A DNA stretch of 64,000 nucleotides from Gemmatimonadota bacterium (GCA_009692115.1 SHZU01000008.1:62001-126000), one strand, 5' to 3'. Positions 7,813 through 16,679 are shown, counted from the first letter of the stretch. Numbers and translations are program-made. The notes: generated from the sequence alone by a model not told the origin.

Positions 7813-8426
7813 TGACCGACCTGGAACGATTCGTCAAACGCCTGGTCGAGCGGCTCGAAGCTCGCGATCCAACCGGCCTCTATCGCCCCGTCAACGTCGG
7901 CGATCTCCGCGCCTCCATCATGCCCTACCGTCTGAACCGGTCGGCCCTGGAGCTGTCGAGTCACGAGGAGTACGAACTTCTGGTCCTCCGCCTCGTGGCC
8001 GAGGAGGGCGGCTTTGCCCGGACCAACCCAGCCGAATCCGCCGCCCGGTGCCGCGAAGAGGTCAACTCCCCGAACCCCGACCTGGACATCGTCGAGGATC
8101 TCAACGACACGACGATCCAGTTCGGGGCAGCAACGCTCTCGGCACTCGGCACGCGGCACGCGGCACTCGCCCCCGAGCCCCCGCCCCCCGAGCCCGAGCC
8201 ACCTCCACCCCCGCCGAGTGCCGAGCGCCGAGTGCCGAGTGCCGAGTCCGTCGAGTCCGTCGAGTGCGCCACCTGCCACCGCCCGCTGCCCACTCATCGG
8301 GAAGTCACCTTCTGCCCGTATTGCGGGACCCGGCTTGGGCGGCTTCAGTGCGGGCGCTGCGGTGACGACATCGAACCCGATTGGAGTCACTGTATCCGCT
8401 GCGGCGCCACCGCGGGTGGCGGATGA
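7809..8426 (+). CDS. Zinc-ribbon protein with a proline-rich linker expanded by heptamer repeats
   Basis: 205 residues (or one fewer if the second ATG at 7812 is used). The N-terminal 110 residues form an unrecognised helical domain. Residues about 110-150 are a Pro/Glu-rich linker (PPPPEPEPPPPPP) bracketed by inverted copies of the GCCGAGY repeat. The C-terminus holds a double zinc ribbon: CATC, CPYC, CGRC and CIRC pairs. Such ribbons usually mediate protein or nucleic-acid contacts. The start overlaps the RNase HI stop, and the stop overlaps the next start by ATGA, so it belongs to the selD-led gene chain. Function unknown. Confidence 0.72.
   Translation: MMTDLERFVKRLVERLEARDPTGLYRPVNVGDLRASIMPYRLNRSALELSSHEEYELLVLRLVAEEGGFARTNPAESAARCREEVNSPNPDLDIVEDLNDTTIQFGAATLSALGTRHAALAPEPPPPEPEPPPPPPSAERRVPSAESVESVECATCHRPLPTHREVTFCPYCGTRLGRLQCGRCGDDIEPDWSHCIRCGATAGGG
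8138..8247. repeat. Inverted pair of GCCGAGY heptamer arrays inside the zinc-ribbon gene
   Basis: The left arm (8138-8169) is built of CGGCACT/CGGCACG units. The right arm (8213-8247) holds five direct heptamers, GCCGAGT, GCCGAGC and three more GCCGAGT. The arms are largely inverse-complementary and could form a long hairpin around the proline-coding segment. The right arm encodes [11 protein letters not shown]-like residues. Confidence 0.85.
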
Positions 8427-9253
8427 CCTCGCCTGAGGCTCCCAAGATCGATCGAGCGGCGCTCGACCGGATCATTCAGCGCGCGGCCGAACTCCAAACC
8501 GGCGAACGCGATGTCGGCGACAGCCTGACCCCGGACGAAGTGCTGGCGCTCGGCAAAGATGTCGGGATTCCCGGCCGCTACCTCCAACAGGCCATGCTTG
8601 AGCACCAGACTGCGGTGGCCGCCACACCCGATCAGACCTTGGTCGGTCGCATCGTTGGTCCGGCCGAGGTTCGGGCCCAACGCGTCGTGCAAGGGGCCGC
8701 GGAGGATGTGATCCGGTCGCTGGTGGGGTGGATGGACAAGAACGAGTTGATGGTGGTGCAGCGCCAACAGGCTGGCTGGATCAGCTGGGAGCCGCTGCGG
8801 GGGATGCAGGCCGCCATCCGGCGGGGCACCGCCTCGCTCGATACCTCGAAGCCCAAGTTCATGCTGTCACGGGCGGAACTGGTGGTGGCGACCGTGACCC
8901 AGCTCGAAAGCGGGTACAGCCATGTCACGCTGATCGGCACGTTACGCCGGACCCGGGGCGAGCATCTGATCGGGGCCGCAGTGTTCGGAGGTCTCGGAGT
9001 TGGGAGTGCCGCCGTCTTGGCTGGATTTGGCCTCTTCGCTGTGGCGATCGCTCCGGTGGCGCTGGGCGCCCTGATCTCGGCGATCTGGCTCCGCGGGGTT
9101 CGGCCCATTGCCGATCGGGTCCAACTCGGCCTCGAGCGGGCCCTCGATTTCCTCGAGCGGGGCGGGGTCAAGCCGGGGCATGAACTTCCGAACCGCGGCC
9201 CCGGTCTGATCGACCTCTTGGCCAACGAAGTTCGGCGAGTCTTGAAACCATGA
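8423..9253 (+). CDS. Membrane protein of unknown function with an N-terminal helical domain
   Basis: 276 residues from the ATG at 8423, which overlaps the previous stop (ATGA). The first 70 residues (LDRIIQRAAELQTGERDVGD, then TPDEVLALGKDVGIPGRYLQ) look like a small helical domain seen at the N-terminus of other uncharacterised membrane proteins. The middle is a mixed alpha/beta region, and about residues 195-237 form two adjacent glycine/alanine-rich membrane spans. I do not recognise a function. It is followed by a lipoprotein gene with another ATGA overlap, so the two products may act together at the cell envelope. Confidence 0.68.
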   Translation: MTSPEAPKIDRAALDRIIQRAAELQTGERDVGDSLTPDEVLALGKDVGIPGRYLQQAMLEHQTAVAATPDQTLVGRIVGPAEVRAQRVVQGAAEDVIRSLVGWMDKNELMVVQRQQAGWISWEPLRGMQAAIRRGTASLDTSKPKFMLSRAELVVATVTQLESGYSHVTLIGTLRRTRGEHLIGAAVFGGLGVGSAAVLAGFGLFAVAIAPVALGALISAIWLRGVRPIADRVQLGLERALDFLERGGVKPGHELPNRGPGLIDLLANEVRRVLKP

Positions 9254-9867
9254 CAGCCGGGTACCCCCGTCGGGCCCTCACGGCCCTCGCGCTGCTGGCC
9301 GGCTGCCGGGCCACGACCAAGCGGCCGTGGTTCGTTCCGCTGCCGGAGGCCGAGCATGCCGAAATCGGGTTCGGCCTGCTCAATAAAGACTCGAGCATCG
9401 CGGGGATCACCGATTCGGTCGTGGCCTACCTCGAGGCGGACAGCATTCCGGTAAGCCTGGTGCATCGGGTTGCCGGCTACCTCGAGACTCCCTGGTTTGA
9501 CGCCAAGTCGCTCCGGCCCACCACCGCCAGGCCGCTCGGCGAGGACGTGGTTCGAGTCCGCGCCTGGGTCGATGCCAGCAAACCAGGGTTTGCCCGGGTC
9601 GAGATCGAAACCGTCTATGTGCCGGCGGCCGATCCCTCCCTCCGCGAACGGGACACCGAGGTGGCGGTGCCGCTGACCCATCCGGTGAACCGCCGGGTGG
9701 CGGAGTCGCTGAAGCGTCTCAATGAAAAATACGGTGTCCCGGACGAGGAAAAAGAGAAAGCCGCCCGGAAGGCCGCGCCCGGCGGACCCCCAATCCAGGC
9801 GGTACCGGTTAAGCCCGACTCCGCCGTCATCGAACCAAGCAAGCCCGACACGACCTCTCGCCGCTGA
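9250..9867 (+). CDS. Putative lipoprotein of unknown function
   Basis: 205 residues. The first 18 residues carry a basic N-terminus, a hydrophobic stretch and a lipobox (LLAGC), so it is probably lipidated and anchored in the envelope. The mature part shows alternating strands (EDVVRVRAWVDASKPGFARV and EIETVYVP) and ends in a charged Lys/Glu/Pro tail. No family recognised. It ends the ATGA-coupled chain that begins at selD. Confidence 0.65.
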   Translation: MTAGYPRRALTALALLAGCRATTKRPWFVPLPEAEHAEIGFGLLNKDSSIAGITDSVVAYLEADSIPVSLVHRVAGYLETPWFDAKSLRPTTARPLGEDVVRVRAWVDASKPGFARVEIETVYVPAADPSLRERDTEVAVPLTHPVNRRVAESLKRLNEKYGVPDEEKEKAARKAAPGGPPIQAVPVKPDSAVIEPSKPDTTSRR

Positions 9868-9869
9868 CC

Positions 9870-10630
9870 ATGCGGGCTCCGGTATTCCGAGGGATCTGGC
9901 GCGACGATCCGCGAGCCCGGGCGGCCTATTCGGAAGGGGCGGGGATCTACCGCATCGTGCTCCGGTCCGTGGCGGTTCCTCCCACCACCCAGGCGCTGGT
10001 CGACCTGGTTCGATGGGCCGGGGAACATCAGGTACCCCTCGTCCCGCGTGGCGCGGGCAGCGGAATGCCCGGGGGCAACGTGGGTGACGGTGTGGTGGTC
10101 GACTTGACGGCGCTCGACGGGGCCCCGGTCGCCGTCGACCAAGTCGCTCTGCTCGCCACGACGGGGGCGGCGGTCTCGCTCGGCGTCTTGGCCGAGGCGG
10201 CGGGACGGGTTGGGCTTCGGATGCCGGTCGATCCGTCGAGTGCGCGATGGGCCACCGTGGGCGGGGTCGTCGGGACGAACGCCGCGCCGGTGCCCGGACG
10301 GTGAAATACGGATCAGTTCGTCGCTGGGTCGAGGGCCTGACCATGGTCACCGCCGATGCCGAAGTCGTCCGGCTCGATCGGGGCGTCAAACCAGCCGACT
10401 CCGCCATGGCCCAGGTCTTCCGGCAGATCAAGCGGGCCTTCGATCCGAGCGGGGTTTTGAATCCGGGTGTCAAGTTCGATTTCGGCGCCGGCGAACCCCC
10501 GATCCGCTCCCTCAAAGTGGGCAGCCGCGCCGCGCCGATACCAGCCGACATCGCGGCTGGTCTCCGGCGCCTGGAACAGGGGGCCGGGTATGATTCGTCC
10601 CGCCTTGACCTGGCGGACGATCCGCTTTGA
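9870..10630 (+). pseudogene. Truncated and frameshifted FAD-linked oxidase (GlcD/FAD_binding_4 type)
   Basis: The first frame (9870-10304) encodes the start of an FAD-binding PCMH domain: a PPTTQALVDLVRWAGEH segment, PRGAGSGMPGGNVGDGVVVD and PSSARWATVGGVVGTNAA. The reading frame then breaks at about 10287; the matching continuation ARTVKYGSVRRWVEGLTMVT appears in another frame, which runs to 10630. That part jumps from the FAD domain straight to a C-terminal segment (VFRQIKRAFDPSGVLNPG). Normal family members have about 450 residues; the whole centre is absent. A frameshift plus a large internal deletion points to a real pseudogene rather than a single sequencing error. Confidence 0.75.
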
Positions 10631-10687
10631 ACTGATCTTTCGTCCCGATCCCTGTTCCTCCCCTTACCGTCCCACCGGGAGTTGCCG

Positions 10688-11125
10688 ATGCGCCGTCTCG
10701 CCCTGCTATTGCCGTTGGTGATTGGCTGTGCCAAAGCTGAGGTCCCGAAGGACGAAGCCGCCACTGTGGCCCCTGCCGCCACGACCGAGGCGGATATCGC
10801 GGGGACGTGGTCGGGGGAGCTCCACTCGCTCAGCGATTCACTGCTGGGTCAGTTCACCCAGGCCTGCGGGGGAGGGACGTGCCGCGCTACCGTCGTTGGT
10901 CAGCCCGACACGGTGCTGTCGACCTATGTCCTGTCTGCCGACAGCGCCGTCGGCTCCGTCGGGGCCAGGAGCAACCCGAGTTTTCCGGGAATCAAAGTGA
11001 CCGAGCAATGGGTGTCCCGGATTACGGGCCCCGGCACGGTTATGGGAACGGGTCGGTTCATGCTGGCTGAAAACCCCGACTCCGTGTTGCTTCGATACCG
11101 CTTCACCGGCACCAAGGCCCCCTGA
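10688..11125 (+). CDS. Putative lipoprotein of unknown function
   Basis: 145 residues from ATG 10688, with GGGAG a few bases upstream. Signal peptide with lipobox (LVIGC, Cys at about residue 14), then an acidic/alanine linker and a domain beginning DIAGTWSGELHSL with repeated strands, resembling small lipocalin-like or DUF beta-barrels. It contains a short disulfide-capable pair in ACGGGTC. Placed just ahead of thyA, but no functional link is apparent. Confidence 0.62.
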   Translation: MRRLALLLPLVIGCAKAEVPKDEAATVAPAATTEADIAGTWSGELHSLSDSLLGQFTQACGGGTCRATVVGQPDTVLSTYVLSADSAVGSVGARSNPSFPGIKVTEQWVSRITGPGTVMGTGRFMLAENPDSVLLRYRFTGTKAP

Positions 11126-11133
11126 TCTGAGTT

Positions 11134-11928
11134 ATGCGGGCTTACCTTGATCTCCTGACGCTACTGCTTGAGCGCGGTCGGCCCAAAACCGACCGCACTG
11201 GCACCGGTACGCTGAGCGTGTTCGGCCACCAGATGCGGTTTGACCTGGCGGCCGGGTTTCCGCTGCTGACCACGAAGAAGGTCCACACCAAGTCGATCAT
11301 CCATGAGCTGTTGTGGTTCCTGCGCGGGGGCACCAATACCAAGTATCTGAAGGACCATGGCGTGTCGATTTGGGACGAGTGGGCCGATCCCGATGGCAAT
11401 TTGGGTCCTATATATGGTTATCAGTGGCGCTCCTGGCCGGCGGCCGGCGGCGGCACCATCGACCAGATTGCCGAGGCCGTTCGCCAAATTCGGGAGACCC
11501 CCGATTCCCGCCGGATCATCGTGAGCGCCTGGAATCCGGCCGACATTCCGAAGATGGCGCTCGCCCCCTGCCACGCGTTGTTCCAATTCTATGTGGTCGA
11601 TGACCGGCTTAGTTGCCAACTCTACCAGCGGAGCGCCGACGTCTTCCTGGGCGTTCCCTTCAACATCGCCTCCTATGCCCTGCTCACCGCCATGATGGCC
11701 CAAGTCACCGGCCTCGTGCCCGGGGAGTTCATCCATACCTTCGGCGACGCCCACCTCTACAGCAACCACGTCGACCAAGCGAGGCTCCAACTCACCCGCG
11801 ACCCTCGTCCGCTCCCCACCCTCCGGCTCAACCCAAACATCACCTCGATCTTCGACTTCTCCTTCGAAGACATCGCCATCGAAGCCTACACCCCCCACCC
11901 CGCCATCCTCGCCCCGATCGCCATATGA
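11134..11928 (+). CDS. thyA: Thymidylate synthase (folate-dependent)
   Basis: 264 residues, the normal length. ThyA methylates dUMP to dTMP with methylene-tetrahydrofolate, releasing dihydrofolate. Seen: [18 protein letters not shown] at the N-terminus, the catalytic cysteine in [14 protein letters not shown] (Cys146, the same number as in E. coli), [20 protein letters not shown], and [15 protein letters not shown]. Its stop overlaps the folA start (ATGA), the standard pairing in which DHFR recycles the dihydrofolate that ThyA makes. Confidence 0.97.
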   Translation: MRAYLDLLTLLLERGRPKTDRTGTGTLSVFGHQMRFDLAAGFPLLTTKKVHTKSIIHELLWFLRGGTNTKYLKDHGVSIWDEWADPDGNLGPIYGYQWRSWPAAGGGTIDQIAEAVRQIRETPDSRRIIVSAWNPADIPKMALAPCHALFQFYVVDDRLSCQLYQRSADVFLGVPFNIASYALLTAMMAQVTGLVPGEFIHTFGDAHLYSNHVDQARLQLTRDPRPLPTLRLNPNITSIFDFSFEDIAIEAYTPHPAILAPIAI

Positions 11929-12461
11929 CCACCCGCCGAGCGCCGAGCGCCGAGCGCCGAGTGCCGAGCCTCTCCCTCGTCGCGGCCGTCGCCGAAAACC
12001 GAGTCATCGGCCGGGCCGGCGGACTACCCTGGCGCCTGCCCGATGATCTCAAATTCTTCAAGCAGCTCACGACCGGCCACACGGTCATCATGGGGCGAAA
12101 GACCTTTGATGAGGTGAGGCGGCCGCTGCCGAACCGGCGGAATGTGGTGATCTCTCGGGACCCCTCGTTTCGCCCGGATGGCGTGACGGTGGTGCCGAGT
12201 CTCGAGCAGGCGCTGGCGTTGGGGGCAACCGAGGACGAGGTCTTCGTGATCGGCGGAGGCGAGATCTATCGGTTAGCGCTGCCGGGAGCCGACCGGCTCT
12301 ATCTCACGGTCGTTCACGCCTCGGTCGAAGGTGATACGTACTTCCCGGACTTCGATCGGACGGCTTGGACGCTCGACGATGAGGTCTTCCACCCCGCCGA
12401 TGAGCGCCACTCGATGAGTTTTTCCTTCCAAACCTACTCCCGCGTCGGTTCGGCTACTTGA
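11925..12461 (+). CDS. folA: Dihydrofolate reductase with a repeat-encoded N-terminal extension
   Basis: 178 residues if the coupled ATG at 11925 is used. DHFR reduces dihydrofolate to tetrahydrofolate with NADPH. Seen: [29 protein letters not shown] (folate-site Asp and substrate loop), VIMGRKTFD, and [13 protein letters not shown]. The true DHFR domain begins only at about residue 15; residues 4-15 are encoded by five GCCGAGY heptamers. An in-frame GTG at 11961 within the repeat would give an ordinary N-terminus, so either start is possible. It is translationally coupled to thyA. Confidence 0.95.
   Translation: MTTRRAPSAERRVPSLSLVAAVAENRVIGRAGGLPWRLPDDLKFFKQLTTGHTVIMGRKTFDEVRRPLPNRRNVVISRDPSFRPDGVTVVPSLEQALALGATEDEVFVIGGGEIYRLALPGADRLYLTVVHASVEGDTYFPDFDRTAWTLDDEVFHPADERHSMSFSFQTYSRVGSAT
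11935..11969 (+). repeat. GCCGAGY heptamer array at the folA start
   Basis: Five exact heptamers in direct orientation: three GCCGAGC, then GCCGAGT and GCCGAGC. It lies within the first codons of folA and is preceded by CCACC, exactly as in the array before the M16 peptidase domain at 62361. No inverted arm is seen here. Confidence 0.9.
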
Positions 12462-13518
12462 TGCGAAGGGGTGCCGCTGCACCCGGTCTTGCACTTTGCC
12501 ATGATTCGCCGACCAGCATCGCGATGGTTGCCGCAAACTGACTTTGGGTTCCGCTCTGACGTCTGAGGTCGTCGTTCGGAAGAATCTTCGGCCCCATCAC
12601 CGCCATCCAGATCCGATCCGCGGGCAGCACGTCCACGCCGTGATCGGTCCAATCCCGCCCCGGACCCCGACCGTGATCGGCTGAGATCAACAAACTCGTC
12701 CGCCCTCGAGCGTCGGGCAGCGCCTGAGCCGCTTCCCAGAGTTGTCGAATGAAATGATCGGCTCGCAGGGCAGCATCGAGGCACCGATCGTACCGCCGTT
12801 GATGGGCCCACTCGTCGGTTTCACCAAGGAGAACCACCAGGACCCGGGGCTGTCGCGTGACGAGGGCCGCCGCCATGGTCGGGGCGTCGAGCCGGACCCC
12901 GCCCTAGAAATTCGGCAGCCACTCGGCGAACCGGTTCGTGGCCCGTTGGTGGTCGGTGGTCGGAGTCTTGAACGGCGGGCCGTCTCCATTGACGGGCAGC
13001 CGGCTTCGCGCGGTGTTGAAGATGAACGGGAACACATCCCACGAGCCGTAGGCCTCGACCGATCCGCGAAACCCGGGGTGCCCCGCCAGCCACTCGAGCA
13101 CCGTGACGTTGGGGTTTGGGGTCTTGTCGTTGCTGGTGATTCGCGGGTCCGGTGCTCCGGTGCAGAGCTCGTTGTATCCGGGGTACGAGAACCGCTGGTC
13201 GTTGGCCACCCGGAAATCGCTCCCGCTGGCCGAGTCACCGAGGAGGAGGCCCCGTTCGGCAACCATCGAGCTGAGGAACGGCATCACGGCTCGTCGCCGG
13301 CCGGCGGGATCGTCGCGCCAGAACCGCCGGAGGGTCAACCCGCTGTCGGCCACGTCGCCGTCGGCGCCTGTCATCAGACGTCGATCGGCTCCGCCGAAGA
13401 TCTCTTGCCACCTCATGTCATCGAGTGTGACGACGATCACTCGATCCGCTGATCGCTGCGCCGCCGCCGGTGTGGCGGCGCTCAAAATCGAAAAGAGTGC
13501 CGCGATCAGTCCTCTCAC
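12454..13518 (-). pseudogene. Alkaline phosphatase-superfamily gene interrupted by an in-frame TAG
   Basis: Starting from GTG 13518 there is a signal peptide ending in AAAQ, then VIVVTLDDMRWQEIFGG (metal-binding Asp region of type I phosphodiesterases/sulfatases), PFLSSMVAERG, the SYPGYNELCTG region and FNTARS. The frame stops at TAG 12904-12906 after NRFAEWLPNF and reopens immediately in the same frame: GGVRLDAPT, VLVVLLGETDEWAH (metal ligands), ISADHGRG. The two halves together match a full-length secreted phosphatase/phosphodiesterase. Either the TAG is a recent nonsense mutation, an assembly error or read through. It converges on and slightly overlaps the end of folA. Confidence 0.8.
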
Positions 13519-13687
13519 CGTGTTACTCTGGCGTTTTGCAGGTATCCAATCCTCCGCAACTCGATGTTGAATCTCGACTTTGGTCAACGAATCTTGGAAA
13601 AATGTATTGTGCGATGAGATGATGTTTCTTACTTTAGTGGTGCGTAGTCGCTTGCCACACCACGAAAGCCCTTTGCAAGGAGAACCT

Positions 13688-14803
13688 TTGGCGGTCCGAA
13701 TTGGGTTCGCGTTCAATCTCAAGCCTTCCACCCCGAGCGTCGAAGCTCCTGCTTCTCCGTCTCCGGCAGTTCCACCAGCGCCGGCCAAGTTCTCGGCCCG
13801 GTCGCTCCGCTCCGATCTCCCGCAGCCCGATCTTTACGCTGAGTGGGACGAGCCCGAGACCATCGATGCGGTCGAAAAGGCCCTGTCAGGCCTGGGGAAG
13901 GTCATTCGGCTCGAGGCCGACGCTGATTTCCCTCGGAAGGTCATGGCGGCTCGCCCAGACTTCGTCTTCAACATAGCCGAAGGCCTCTACGGGGTGAATC
14001 GCGAGGCGCACGTCCCGTCGATCTGCGAGTTCCTCGGGATTCCCTACCACGCCTCCGATCCGCTGACCTTGAGCCTGTCGTTGCATAAGGGCCGGGCCAA
14101 GGAGGTGCTGGCGTATCATGGCGTGCCGACGGCTCCGTTCATCGTGGCCAACTCCCGGGCTGACGCCCGGAACGTCACCCTCCCGTTCCCGCTCTTCGCC
14201 AAGCCGGCGCTGGAGGGGTCGAGTAAGGGGATCACCACCCGGAGCCTCTGTGCCAATCGGGCCAAGCTGGTCTCGGTGGTCGGCGACCTCCTCGAGGTCT
14301 ATGAGGAACCGGTCCTGATCGAGACCTACTTGCCGGGGCAAGAGTTCACGGTGGCGATCATCGGGAACGGCCGCGAAGCCCGCTGCCTCCCGATCGTCGG
14401 GATGAAGTTCGATGAACTGCCGCTCAACGCCCCGCCGATCTATGGCTACGAAGCGAAGTGGCTCTGGGATACCCCGGATCGGCCGCTTGAGTTGTTCGAG
14501 TGCCCGGCCCAGGTCGACAAAGAACTGGCCCGGGACATCCGGAGCGTGGCGCTCTCGACCTACCGGATCTTGGGCTGCCGTGATTGGGCCCGGGTCGACG
14601 TCCGGTGCGATGCCGCCGGGCGCCCGATGGTCGTCGAGGTGAATCCGCTGCCCGGGATTCTGCCGAACCCGGCCGATAACTCGTGCTTCCCGAAGGCCGC
14701 CCGGGCCGCCGGGATGTCCTATGATACGCTGATCCAGACCGTGGCCGACATCGCCTGGCGCCGGATCAGCGGCAAGTCCCTCTTGGCCAAGGTGGCTGCT
14801 TGA
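13688..14803 (+). CDS. ATP-grasp ligase of the D-alanine-D-alanine ligase family (first of two)
   Basis: 371 residues from TTG 13688, chosen because AAGGAG (13676-13681 area) lies six bases upstream and a short basic start follows. The fold is that of D-Ala-D-Ala ligases: DFVFNIAEGLYGVNREAHVP, GIPYHASDPLTLSLSLHKG, LFAKPALEGSSKGI (ATP-binding Lys and Ser loop), EEPVLIETYLPGQEFTV, WARVDVRCD and MVVEVNPLPG (metal ligands). Such enzymes join two amino acids or an amino acid to a peptide through an acyl phosphate. It is translationally coupled (TTGA) to a second ATP-grasp enzyme, so it probably does not make cell-wall D-Ala-D-Ala, for which one enzyme suffices. Substrates unknown. Confidence 0.85.
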   Translation: MAVRIGFAFNLKPSTPSVEAPASPSPAVPPAPAKFSARSLRSDLPQPDLYAEWDEPETIDAVEKALSGLGKVIRLEADADFPRKVMAARPDFVFNIAEGLYGVNREAHVPSICEFLGIPYHASDPLTLSLSLHKGRAKEVLAYHGVPTAPFIVANSRADARNVTLPFPLFAKPALEGSSKGITTRSLCANRAKLVSVVGDLLEVYEEPVLIETYLPGQEFTVAIIGNGREARCLPIVGMKFDELPLNAPPIYGYEAKWLWDTPDRPLELFECPAQVDKELARDIRSVALSTYRILGCRDWARVDVRCDAAGRPMVVEVNPLPGILPNPADNSCFPKAARAAGMSYDTLIQTVADIAWRRISGKSLLAKVAA

Positions 14804-15807
14804 GGATTGGGGTTGTCTACGACGCCGGCAGCGGCGACTGGGATCCGAAAGATGTCGCCGCGGTGCTTCTTAACGTCCGGACCGTGCAGAAAGCGCTCCG
14901 GGCCGGCGGCCATGTCACCACCCTGATCCCGGTTACCCTCGGCGACGTGCGCTGGCTCCAGAAGGTCCAACGCTGCGATGCCGTCTTCAATCTCTGCGAA
15001 GGGGTCAACGGGATCGCCCGGTATGAGGACTATGCCGTTGCCGCGCTCGATCTGACCCGGGTCCCGTTCACCGGTTGTAACTCGTGGACCGTCACGATCG
15101 CCCACCGAAAACACATTGCGAACACCCTGTTCGCCGCGTCCGGGGTGCCGGTACCGCCGTTCGTGCTGGCCAAGCGGGGCACCGTGCCGGACGGGCTGAT
15201 GTTCCCGGTCATCGTCAAGCCGTCGGGTGAGGATGCGAGCGTCGGGATCGACTCCGGGTCGGTCTGCACTACCAAGAAGGCTCTCAAGGAGCGGTTGGCC
15301 AAGGTGGCGGGCCTTTGGGAGGACACCCTGATCCAGGAGTATGTGCCGGGCCGGGAGGTCAATGTTGGTTTCGTCGGGTCCGAAATGCTGCCGATTTCGG
15401 AGATCAACTTTCAGAAGATGCCGCCGGGGAGTTGGCCGATCGTGACCTACGCGGCCAAGTGGGATGACGGGAGCCCAGAAGATCTCGGGACCATCCCGAT
15501 GTGTCCGGCGCCCTTAGGCCCCGTGTTAGCCGAGAAGGTCGCGTCGGTGGCCCGGTTGGCCTGGCAGGTTATCGGTTCGGAAATGGGTTATGGCCGGGTC
15601 GACATTCGGATTGCGCCGAACGGCGAGCCTTATGTGCTCGAGGTCAATCCCAATCCTGACATCTCGGTGGATGCCGGCCTGGCCCGGATGGCCCGGGTTC
15701 GCGGCTGGGACTACACCACGCTGATTCAAAAAGTCGTCGACGAAGCCCTCGATCGTGCCGAGCGCCGGCGGGTTGCCGAAGCGCAGTACCTCAAAGTCTC
15801 AGTCTGA
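14800..15807 (+). CDS. ATP-grasp ligase of the D-alanine-D-alanine ligase family (second of two)
   Basis: 335 residues from TTG 14800, overlapping the stop of the first ligase. Family features: DAVFNLCEGVNGIARYEDYA, VPFTGCNSWTVTIAHRKH, FPVIVKPSGEDASVGID (ATP-grasp loop), EDTLIQEYVPGREVNVG, YGRVDIRIA and YVLEVNPNPDIS. It is clearly related to, but not a recent copy of, its neighbour. A pair of tandem ATP-grasp ligases followed by a GNAT enzyme is the architecture of small peptide-synthesis clusters, in which successive amide bonds are made and the product acylated. The pathway here is unassigned. Confidence 0.85.
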   Translation: MRIGVVYDAGSGDWDPKDVAAVLLNVRTVQKALRAGGHVTTLIPVTLGDVRWLQKVQRCDAVFNLCEGVNGIARYEDYAVAALDLTRVPFTGCNSWTVTIAHRKHIANTLFAASGVPVPPFVLAKRGTVPDGLMFPVIVKPSGEDASVGIDSGSVCTTKKALKERLAKVAGLWEDTLIQEYVPGREVNVGFVGSEMLPISEINFQKMPPGSWPIVTYAAKWDDGSPEDLGTIPMCPAPLGPVLAEKVASVARLAWQVIGSEMGYGRVDIRIAPNGEPYVLEVNPNPDISVDAGLARMARVRGWDYTTLIQKVVDEALDRAERRRVAEAQYLKVSV

Positions 15808-15815
15808 GTCGTTCC

Positions 15816-16289
15816 GTGGCTCGGCCACGCCTTCGCGCCTTGACCCCCGCTGATCGGACCCGGGTCGAGGCGATGACGCGGGCCGTCGGCCTGTTCTACG
15901 ACCATGAGATCCCGGTAGCGCTTGAGGTCTTCGACGATTCGTTCGGCGACCCCGACTACGAGTCGGCCGGAGTGGAGGTCGATGGGGTGCTTGTGGGCTG
16001 GGCTTGTTGGGGCCCGACGCCGGCCAGTGAGGGCACCTTCGATCTCTATTGGATCGTCGTGGATCGGGGGCAACAGGGTTCGGGGCTTGGGTCTTTGCTT
16101 CTTGAAGAGATGGAACGACGGACCACCGGCCGGGCCCGGACATTCCGGGTGGAGACCTCCGGCCGGCCGGACTACGCGCCCACCCGCGCCTTCTACGAAC
16201 GTCACGGTTTCGGGCAGGTGGCGGTGGAAGCGGGGCACTACGGCCCGGGGGATGACCTGGTGAGGTTCTCGAAAACCTATTCAAACTGA
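15816..16289 (+). CDS. GNAT-family N-acetyltransferase
   Basis: 157 residues from GTG 15816. GNAT fold visible as the strand VGWACWGPTPASEGTFDLYWIVVD, the acetyl-CoA loop RGQQGSGLGSLLLEEM (the QxxGxG/A pattern) and the C-terminal TRAFYERHGF motif. It would transfer an acyl group from CoA to an amine. It follows the two ATP-grasp ligases after eight bases, so it probably modifies their product or supplies one of the substrates. Confidence 0.82.
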   Translation: MARPRLRALTPADRTRVEAMTRAVGLFYDHEIPVALEVFDDSFGDPDYESAGVEVDGVLVGWACWGPTPASEGTFDLYWIVVDRGQQGSGLGSLLLEEMERRTTGRARTFRVETSGRPDYAPTRAFYERHGFGQVAVEAGHYGPGDDLVRFSKTYSN

Positions 16290-16330
16290 CCCGGGGAGCG
16301 GCCAGGCAGGGGTCAAAGTACATTTATCCC

Positions 16331-16666
16331 ATGAACCGGGTATCGGCGCTCTGGATTCGCCTGATCGCACTGAGCCTGCTGGTGGCGATGGTGCTACCGG
16401 TGTCGTTCGAATTGCGCCTCCACCGCCAGGATCAGGGCCAGCGCGGCGTTGCCCACGTCGAAGCCAAGGATCTCCAGCACCACTCCGATCAGTGCCTCGA
16501 AACTGCCGCCGTCAGCGACCAGACCCCGTTGCGGGTTCCGCCGCCGCCGCTCTACACGGTTGGTCCCGAATCCGCGCCGCATCCGACCGGCGTTGACCAG
16601 CCGTTCGATGCCCGGCCGTTGCTCCTCCCTTCGTGCCGAGCCCCCCCTGCTCGGGTCGCCATCTAG
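16331..16666 (+). CDS. Small secreted or membrane-anchored protein of unknown function
   Basis: 111 residues. Residues 7-25 form a signal peptide or anchor (LWIRLIALSLLVAMVLPV). The rest is Pro-rich with a HHSDQC segment and no recognised domain. It lies upstream of the porin and metal-ABC genes on the same strand; a metal-related periplasmic role is only a guess from position and the His/Cys cluster. Confidence 0.45.
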   Translation: MNRVSALWIRLIALSLLVAMVLPVSFELRLHRQDQGQRGVAHVEAKDLQHHSDQCLETAAVSDQTPLRVPPPPLYTVGPESAPHPTGVDQPFDARPLLLPSCRAPPARVAI

Positions 16667-16679
16667 CGATTGATCCAAG

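Noticed and set aside
8138-8247. Heptamer arrays considered as CRISPR or IS ends
   Set aside because: Repeat unit is only 7 bases with no spacers; no transposase or target duplication seen.
8632-10782. Open minus-strand frame of about 716 codons
   Set aside because: It lies antisense to four coupled plus-strand genes, has Arg/Pro-rich composition typical of GC-rich shadow frames and no protein motif.
12904-12906. In-frame TAG considered as pyrrolysine or programmed readthrough
   Set aside because: No supporting motif, and no pylT/pylS visible; single nonsense mutation or error is simpler.
13519-13687. AT-rich stretch before the ATP-grasp genes considered as a specific sigma-70 promoter
   Set aside because: Several weak -35/-10 pairings are possible, and none stands out.
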